Source of the DNA: CAZJHX01 sp964545715
GTDB taxonomy: Bacteria; Myxococcota_A; UBA9042; GCA-2863065
Assembly (NCBI GenBank): GCA_964545715.1
Contig: CAZJHX010000056.1
Coordinates: 1 to 62,646 of the forward strand
Direction: 5' to 3'
DNA length: 62,646 nucleotides
This document shows, piece after piece, positions 49,516-58,500 of the stretch. Both the position numbers and the translations under genes were made by a program. Below the pieces are notes generated by a model. That model had not been told where the DNA came from and did no database searches. It saw only the letters and a program-made list of their open reading frames with translations. Each line of letters opens with the position of its first letter. Within the stretch, counting starts at the first letter, position 1.

Positions 49516-52500
49516 GGGCAGTCGGCGCAGACCGTCTTCTTGGCGTTGATGTCGCCCGAGATGGCGGCGGTCGGGATGCCCGTTAGCTCCAGCGTCTCAC
49601 CCACGATGAGCTTGGAGTCGGCCTCCACGGTGAAGGTGGCGCCGACGCCTCCGCCTATGTCGCCTTGCGTCACCAGCAGATCCGCCGGCGTGACGACCTG
49701 CGCGCGCCCCCGAATCTCCAGCTCGCGGACTACGGTGATGCCGCGATAGCTCTTGCCGGTCGCGGTCGACGCCGACAGGGCAGGGCCGCTCAAAGTCAGC
49801 TGCTGGCTGGTGTTGGACACCGTCGTGTGCAGCACGTCGTCGGTCATGGTGGCCGTCGCGTTGCCGCCGATGTCGCCTCGAATGCGGCTGCCCAACAGGT
49901 GGTTTGGGGTCAGCCAGGCGGCGCTGAAGTCCGTCAAGGTGGTGTCCGTCAGCCCGTTGATCGTGCCACCCGGCGCGGCGATCAGCGGCGTGGAGTTGTC
50001 GGCGGTGACCTTATCGCCGGGGTTGGCGATGAGCAGGCGGCCCCACGGCTGGCCCTTCGCGCGCAGGAAGACCGTGCCGGCGCCGCCGCGGTGGCCGCTG
50101 GTGCCGATGCCGCCGTGCGCTGTGAAGACGGACCACGGGTCGGCTTTGGCAAAGGACCCGGCTGCAAAGCTGAAGCCCACGACGGCGATACGACCGCCGC
50201 CGCCGCCGCCTGTGCCGTAGTCCTTTCGACCGGCGCCGCCGTTGGCCGCCAGCGTGCCGTTGCCGCTGACCACGTCCGCGTCGATATGGATGGACCCGCC
50301 CGCACCCGCCGCGCCGACGCCCCCGGGCTTGATGCCGTCAGCGGTGATCTTTCCGTGGACGGTGACCGACGAGCTGGCCTTGATGCGGACCACGCCGCCG
50401 CCCGGCCCGCCCGGGTTGCCGCTGTTGTACAGGCCGCCACCGCCGCCCGGGAACATCGGGTTGTCGAAGCGATCGTAGGCGATGCCCGCCCCCGTCTTGC
50501 CGCCCCGTCCGCCGTGGCTGCCGCCGACCTTCGCGGGCGAGGCATGCGCCGACGTGCCGCCGGGCCAGCTGATGGCGTCCTGCCCGGAGACCTGGCCCGG
50601 CCAGCCGCGGCTGTTGGCGTGAATCGTCGCGGACGGCTCCACCACCACGTCGGTTGCGGTGATGGCCAGAATGCGGGTGTCCGTCGTGGTCGATGCGGCG
50701 TGCGTCAGGGTGGCCGAGCCGCGCACCTCGAGGCTGTCGGTCACATCCAGCACGTCCTGGGTGATGGTCATGGTGTGATCGCCGTCCAGGATCACATCGC
50801 CTTGGGTGGTGAGGACCCCGACCGACGAGGTGCCGTCCGTCAGCTTGACGTCGCTGGTGGTGGTCAGCGCGCCCAGCACGATGGTCGCCCCCGAGGACGT
50901 CAGAGAGGTCGCTTTGAGATCGTCCTTCTTGAGCAGCCCGTCCGCATTGATGTCCAGCGCGGGATCGACCTGGCCCGCGCCGATCAGCGTGCCCACATCC
51001 AGGCCGGACGCCGCGCTCGTCAGTGTGATCTGGGTGACGCCCATCAGGTCCAGCGTCGTGACGCGCAGCACGCCGGAGGCCTCCCAGGTTGTGGTATCCG
51101 CGCTGCTGATGTCGCCCTGCAGCACCAACAGCTCGCCGTCGATCGTCAGGTTGCCCGCGCCGCGGACCTCCAGATTGTCAAACGCGTACACGGCGGACCA
51201 GGTGTCGCCGACCTGCCCGTCCAGCGCCCCGGCCACGGTCAGGATCTGGCCCTCACTGGCCGTGATGAACCACCCCTGATCATCGGAGAGCGTCACGCTG
51301 CCCTGGCCGCTGGTCGGGTTGACGAAGTAGCCGGCGGCCAGGTCGTCGGCCGGGAAGCTGGCGTCAAAGTCGGTCAGCTTCTGCGGTGAGATGGCGTCCA
51401 CCACGCCGGAGCCGCCAAACACGACCGGCGTGCTGTCGGCGAAGCTCAGGTTGCCGCCGTTGTCGACCAGCAGGTCGCCCAGCGCGTTGCCGGTGCGGCG
51501 ATAGATCGTGCCCGCGCCGCCGTACTTCTTGTTGGTGCCCCACGCGCCGCGCGCCGTCATCGCCGTCCACGGCGCGTCCGAGCCGAAGCCGCCCGCGATC
51601 GCCTGGCTGGCTATGACGGCGATCCGCCCACCACCGCCGCCACCGCAGCCGTAGTCGTAGTTGCCCAGGCCGCCGTCAGCGCTGATCTGCCCCTTGCCGG
51701 TGATGATCTTGGCGCTCACCTTGACGCTGCCGCCCGCACCGCCCGCACCCACGCCGGGCGGGTCCTGACCGTCTGCTCGCAGCTGCCCGTCGATCGTGAC
51801 GCCGCCCGACGCCGTGATCGCCAGCGCGCCACCGCCGTGGCCGCCGTTGTTGCCGCTGTTGTAGTAGCCGCCGCCTGCTCCTGGCGTAGTCGGCGCCCAG
51901 ATCGACCCGTACACGCCCGGTGCGCCCGGCCCGCCGTTTTTGCGACCCTTGCCGCCGTGGCTGCCGCCGACCAGCGCCGCCGACCGCAGGTATACCAATG
52001 GGGCGTGCCCGGTCGGATCGCCCGCCTTACCGCCGCGATATCCCTTGGCGCTCACGTCGATCGACGCGCCGTCGCCGACCAACAGATCCCCCACGATCAG
52101 GTTCAGCCGCCGCACGACGTCGTCGTCCCCGGTCGGCACCTGTGTGATCAGCGTCCCGCTGTCCAGCAGGCTGAGCTTGCCGCCCACGGTCACGTCGTCC
52201 ATCCCAACCGTGACGCTGGTACCCAGCTTGAGCACCGCGTCACCCTGGACGGCCAGCGTTCCCACCGTCAGTGTTGATGCCGTGGCGTCCAGCGCGGAGA
52301 GCGTGACCGCGGACTTGGTCAGCGTGCCCTGGTCCATCATCAGATCGAAGGCAAAGCTGGCGCTGTCGCCGCCGATCCACTCACCGACCAGCAGCCCGCC
52401 CTGGGGCCCGATCACGATGTTGGTGACGTTGTTCAAGTCCAGCCGGGCCACGTCGAGCTCGCCGCCGACCTCGAACACGGTGGCGCTCTTGAGGTCCCCG

Positions 52501-55500
52501 TTGAGGACCCGCAGGTCGCCGGGCGAGACCATTCGCGCGTTGCCCCGCACCTCGAGCTGGTCGAACAGGTAGATGGCCCCGTAGGTCTTCTGCAGCGCCG
52601 TCTTGGCCGCCGGATCCGCGCCCACCGCAAAGGTGAACTTGTTTTCGTCGTGGCTGACGATTTGCTCGATCGGGTTGTCGCCCAGGCTGGCCGTGCCCGC
52701 ATCCCTATCCAGGTTCAACCAGAGCCCGTCGTAGCGCTTGGGCGATAGCGTGGCGTCCAGATCGGTCATGGTGTTGTCCTCCAGCACGTAGATGGTGCCG
52801 GTGGGCGGGCCGATCAGCGGGGTCGAGCCGGGATCGCTCTTGTTGCCGCCGTTGTCGACGATCAGCGTGCCGAAGGTCTTGGCCTTGGGCTTCATGTAGA
52901 TCGTGCCGGCGCCGCCGTAGATCTTGCTGCGCCCGTAGCCCCCTTTGGCGGAGATCTTCTGGACCGCGGCCAGCGATTTCATATCGAAGCTGCCCGCAAC
53001 GGCCACGAACTCGGCGATGGCGATGCGTCCGCCGCCGCCGCCGCCGGTGCCGTAGTCGTAGTTGCCCGAGCCGCCGTTGGCCGAGATGTCGCCGATGCCG
53101 GACAGCACGGGGGTCTCGACGTAGATCCCGCCGCCGCCGCCGCCGCCGCCCACGCCCGCGGGGTCTTCCCCGTCAGCCCGGATCGCGCCGTCTACCGTGA
53201 GCGCCGTCGAGATCAACAGCTCCACGAAGCCGCCGCCGGAGCCGCCGAAGTTGCCGCTGTTGTACCCGCCGCCGCCCGTGCCGCCGTATCGGGGCCGATA
53301 CAGGTTGCCGTGTGCCGGGATGGCCTTGGTGTGTACGCGCCCGATTCCGCCGTGCGAGCCGCCTGTCAGCGCGTTGCCGGCCAGCGCGTTGCTCCAGCCT
53401 CGGGGTACCAGCGAGGTCGTGTTGTCGCCGCCTCGCCAGCCCCGCGCGGACACGTCGACGGACGCCCCCGGCCCGATGATCATGGTCTTGGTCTCGATCT
53501 TCAGGCTAAACACGTCCTCATGTGTGCTCTTGGCGTGGGTCAGCACAAACTGGTCCTGCAGCGTCACCGAGCTGGCGGCGGCAAAGTCCGTGTCCGTCAC
53601 GGTGAGGACCCCATTGCCTTTGCCGACAAAGTCGTTGGCGACGGTGGCGGTGCGCGTGACCACCGTGCCGCCCGTCATCGTGACGTCCCAGGCGCTCAGA
53701 TCGTCCACGACTACGGCGCTGTCGGTCAGCGACCAGTTGAAGGTGTAGGCGTCGGTTCCGTTGCCGACCAGCACCTTGGCGTCGAGCGCCGCCTCGGTCA
53801 GCGCGAGCGTCTTTACGTCGACCAGGTCGATCAGCCCGGCCTTGAGCTTGCCGGTCATGCTGAACACCTTGGGATCGGCGGCTCCGGTCTCGCCGTTCAT
53901 CACCAGCATGTCGCCTACCGTGACCACGTCGGCGTTGCCGTGCACCGCCAGCGATCGCAGCACGGTCAGCCCGCGATAATCGGCGCCCTGGGCGGCCTTC
54001 TCCTCCAGCTTCAGGCCGACGTCGCCGGTAAACGACGTGGCGTCATTGCTCAGCACCTCAAAGAAGAAGTCGTCGGTGAGCGACGGCGTGTTGTTTTGTG
54101 CGATGTCCGGGCGGATCCAGTGCCCGACCGTGTAATCGGGCGTCAGCGAGGCGTCGAAGTCGGTCAGCACGCTGCCGATCGCGATGTCCACGTCGCCCTG
54201 AGGCGCCACCAGCAGGACGGTGGACTGACCCTGCGTTGTGGCCCCCTCGTTGTCGATGATCAGGTCGCCGTAGGGCTGGCCTTTCTGGTGTGCGTAGATG
54301 GTGCCCGCGCCCGCGTAGACCTTCGAGCGTCCCCAGGCCCCGCCCGCGTCCGTGTGGTCTCGCAGCGTGCTGAGCAGCATGCCGTCGGCCAGCGTGTCGT
54401 AGCCGAGCAGCGCGATGCGTCCGCCGCCGCCGCCGCCTGTGCCGTAGTCGTAGTTGCCCAGGCCGCCCCTCGCGGTGATCTGCCCGGCGCCGCCGATGAG
54501 CGGCGCGTTGATCAGCACCGATCCACCGCCGCCGCCACCGCCCACGCCGGCCGGATCCTGCCCGTCGGCGCGGACCTCACCGTCGATCGAGACCGCCGTC
54601 GTCGCCAGAATGCGGATGACGCCGCCGCCGGCGCCGCCGAAGTTGCCGCTGTTGTAGCCGCCGCCGCCGCTCCCGGGCGACGTGGGCTTGGAGAACACGC
54701 CATAGGGGCTTTGGGGCTGCTTACCGCCGCCGACGCGGCCGATTCCGCCATGAGATCCGCCGCTGAGCGGAGGCACGACCAGCGCGTTGCCCGGGCCGTA
54801 TCCGACCAGGCCGTCCGTGTTGATGCCGCCGGTGTAGCCTCGCCCGGTCACGTCGATGAAGCCGCCCGTCTCCACGATGACCGTGGGCGCCACCACGTCC
54901 AGCGTGAACACCTTCTCGGGTGTGGTCGCGGCGTGGGTCAGCGTGGCGCCCGCGGACACCACGACCGACGTCTCGGAGCCCACCGTCGTGTCGGTGGTGG
55001 TCATCGAGCCGCCCTCCAGCTTCAGCAGCCCGTTCACGTCCGTTGTCGCGACGGTGGCCGTGATGTCGGTAAACGTCAGCGCCCCGGCGACCTTCACCGC
55101 CCCGACCTTGACCGTACCGCCCTCCAGCGTGATCGACTTCGCGACGTCGGTGGGTCCGGCTGTGATGCTGACCTCTGTCCCGCTCACGCCCAGGCCCCAA
55201 AGCGCCGACAGGTCGACTCCGCCGCCGTCAAACGTCCACTCGAAGCGGAAGTTGTCCACCCCGCTGGCCACCAGCGCCACAGACGCCGTCAGCACGCCGT
55301 TGGAGACGTGGATTTTGGAGACCGAGCCCACGTCCACCACCGGCGCGCCGAGGCTGCCGTCGACCGTCAATTGGGTCGCGTCGTCCGTATCGCCGGACAG
55401 CACCCGGATGTCGCCCGCCGACCACACGCGCGCGCGGCCCAGGACCTGGATCCCGTCGAGCACGGTGACGCCTCGGTACGTGTCTCCGACCCCCGCGATC

Positions 55501-58500
55501 TCTGTCGGATTACCAGCCACAGAGATCAGCTGATCGCTGTTGCCGGTCACGGTCAGCAGGCTGTCATCTCCCAGCGCGACTGTGCCCTGACCCACTTTGG
55601 GGTTCACAAACGAGCCCACGTACAGGTTGGCCGGGTAGAACGCCTCGAAGTCGGTGATCTGACCGTCCGCCAGCGCGCCGACCGTTGCGCTCGGCAGCAC
55701 GACCAGCGGCGTGGTCTTCTCGGGGCCCGCCTTGCCCTTGTTGTCGAAGATGAGGGTCCCGTAGCTTTGGGTCGTCCAGCGCACGAACAGCGATCCGGCC
55801 CCCGCGTGCAGCTTGCTCTTGCCCCAGCCGCCGCTGGTGTTGACCCGCGCGGCGATCTGCGCCGGCTGCCACATCGGTCCGGCGTCCGCCAGGTCCACGA
55901 CCGCGGCCCGACCGCCGCCACCCCCGCCACATGCGTAGTCGTAGTTGCCCTGGCCGCCGAACGCCTCGATGGCGCCGCCGCCGTACAGCCCCGGGGTGCT
56001 CAGGTAGACGCTGCCGCCCGCCCCGCCTGCGCCGACGCCGCCCGGATCCTGCCCGTTGGCTTTGATGGCGCCCGCCAGCACCGTGTTGCCGCCCGCCTTG
56101 ACTCGGATGCGGATCACGCCGCCGCCCGCACCGCCCAGGTTGCCGTTGTTGTACTTGCCGCCGCCGCCGCCGGGCCAGGTCGGGTTGCGGAAATCGCCGT
56201 ACGTGTAGGAGGCCTGGCCGCTGCCCTTTCTGCCGAGCCCGCCGTGACTTCCGCCGGTGCGCGCGCCGGAGCCGCCCTCGATGGTATTGCCGTACGTGAA
56301 CGCCAGCGTGGAGGCGGTCTCACCGGCATATCCGCGTCCGGTGACGTCGAAGCTGCCGCCTGCGTCGATGCGCAGCCCGTCCACCACCATGTCGATCTTC
56401 TCCGGCCCGCCGGCGTCCGGCATGCCGTGGTTGACGAGGCCGTCCGAGAAGACAAAGAAGCTGCCAAACGTCATGGGAGCGCAGTCGCGCGAGTTGATGG
56501 TCAGCGTGCCGCCCGTCACCACGATGTTTTTGCCCTGCCACTGCGCGTAGTTGTCGCAGTCGATGACGTTGGCGCCGCCGCCGATCGGATCGTTGGCCGG
56601 CACAAACGACACGTTGGCGCTGTCGTTGAGATCCTCGCCGTCGACCGTCGCCGTGACCACGCCGTTTCCGGGCGCTGCGGCCGCCACAAGCGTCTGCGCG
56701 TAGATCCCGTCGCCGAGGCTCTGCACGACGCCGGTCAGGTTGCCCGCGGTGGTCTTGATGACCACGACCGCCGGCTCGGTGACCGCCAGTCCGTTCTTGT
56801 CGAACAGCGCCACGGTGACCTGGGTGGTGTCCTTGCCGTCCGCGATCAGGATGGGCTTGGTCACAGAGATCGACGATTGATTCACGTCGGGCGCCTGAGG
56901 ATCGCCCGCCACGACCGTGAGCAGGCCGGTGTCGGCGTCCCCGACGTCGCCGTTGGGCACACCCGCTCGAATCGTGCCCGCCGAGCCTGCGACGGTGGCC
57001 ACAAAGACCATCGAGTCGCTGGGGCCGGGCGCCACTGCCGGCAGGCTGCCCGTCGTCGACCACAGCACCTGCTGCTCCCCGACGTAGACCAGATCCTTGG
57101 TGTAGCCGGCGGCGTACAGCGGCAGCGCGTCGCCCACGGTCAGCTCGGTCTCGGGGACCGTGTCGCCCTGGCCGTTGGGCGCGGTGCGAATGAGGATCAC
57201 CGTCACCTTGGCGTCCTGCTGCAGGGGCAGCACGGTCACGACAAAGGACTCCACGACGTTGAACGTGCCGTCGGACACGCGGACAAACACGGTGGCTCCG
57301 CCCACGTCGGGCACGCCCGGCTGCAGCGTGACGACAGCGGTGCCGTCGCCGTTGTCCTTGAGGCTGGCAAACGCCGGTGAGCCGACCAGCGAGAACGTCA
57401 GGTCGGCCTTGGGCGTATCGGGGTCCGACGCCGTGACCAGCACGTCCGCCGTGTCGCCGACCGTGACGACCTGGCTGGGCACCGGATCCACGACTGGCGG
57501 CAGCCCGGGCAGGACGCCGACCGAGTCGATGGAGGCAAAGAGCACCCCGTCGGCCGGCCCCGTCACCGTCGCGCGCACCTGCACCGCCGCCTTGTCGGCC
57601 GCGATGTTGGAGATGTCGATGGTCTGCAGCCCGGCCGTCAGCTCGCCGGCGTCTGCGGCGTGCGAAAACACGGAGGCCCACGACTTGCCGCCGTCCGCCG
57701 ACACTTTCACCGTCAGCGTGGTCCCGACGGGCGCTGCCGGCAGCATCGCGCGCTCAAACGACAAGGTCACGACCGCGTGCCCGGTGGCGTCCAAAATGGG
57801 GGAGTCCAGTGTGGCCGTAGCGGGTCCACCCGCCGGCACGAACAAGAAGCGCGGGTGGAGATCGGTGCCCAGTGGCCCGCCCGTGGACAGCACCCACTTG
57901 GGCTGGCCGGTCGACCACCAGCCGACGCCGGCAAACGAGATCGCGTCGTCAAAGCTCTCCTGATACGGGATCGGCTTGCCGACGATCGCGCCCACCAGGC
58001 AGGCGAACGTGCAGCCGTCGTTTTCAAACGGGTTGCCGTCATCGCAGCCCTCGCCGGTGTCCGTCACGCCGTCGCCGCACCCGGGCAGCTTGCAGTTGCT
58101 GCGGCACACGTCGGGCGTGGTGTCGGAGTTGGCCGGCCCGAAGTCGCACTCTTCGTCGCCCTCTTTCTTGCCGTCGCCGCACACGGTCCCGCCGCCGCCG
58201 CCGCCCAGGTCGCAGACGTCGCCCAGCCCGTCACCGTCGCTGTCCTTCTGGTCGGGGTTGAACGCGGTCGAGCAGTTGTCGGCCCCGTTGGCGACCAGGT
58301 CGCCGTCGATGTCCGGATCGCAGGCGTTGCCCACACCGTCGCCGTCCGTGTCCAGCTGCGCCGCGTTGGAGATGGCCGGGCAGTTGTCCTTGCCGTCCAC
58401 GATGCCGTCCCCGTCGCTGTCTTTGGGCGCGCAGCCGACCAGGTCCTCGTCGATGGCGTTGTCGCAGTCGTCGTCCTTGCCGTTGCAGGTCTCCGGCGCC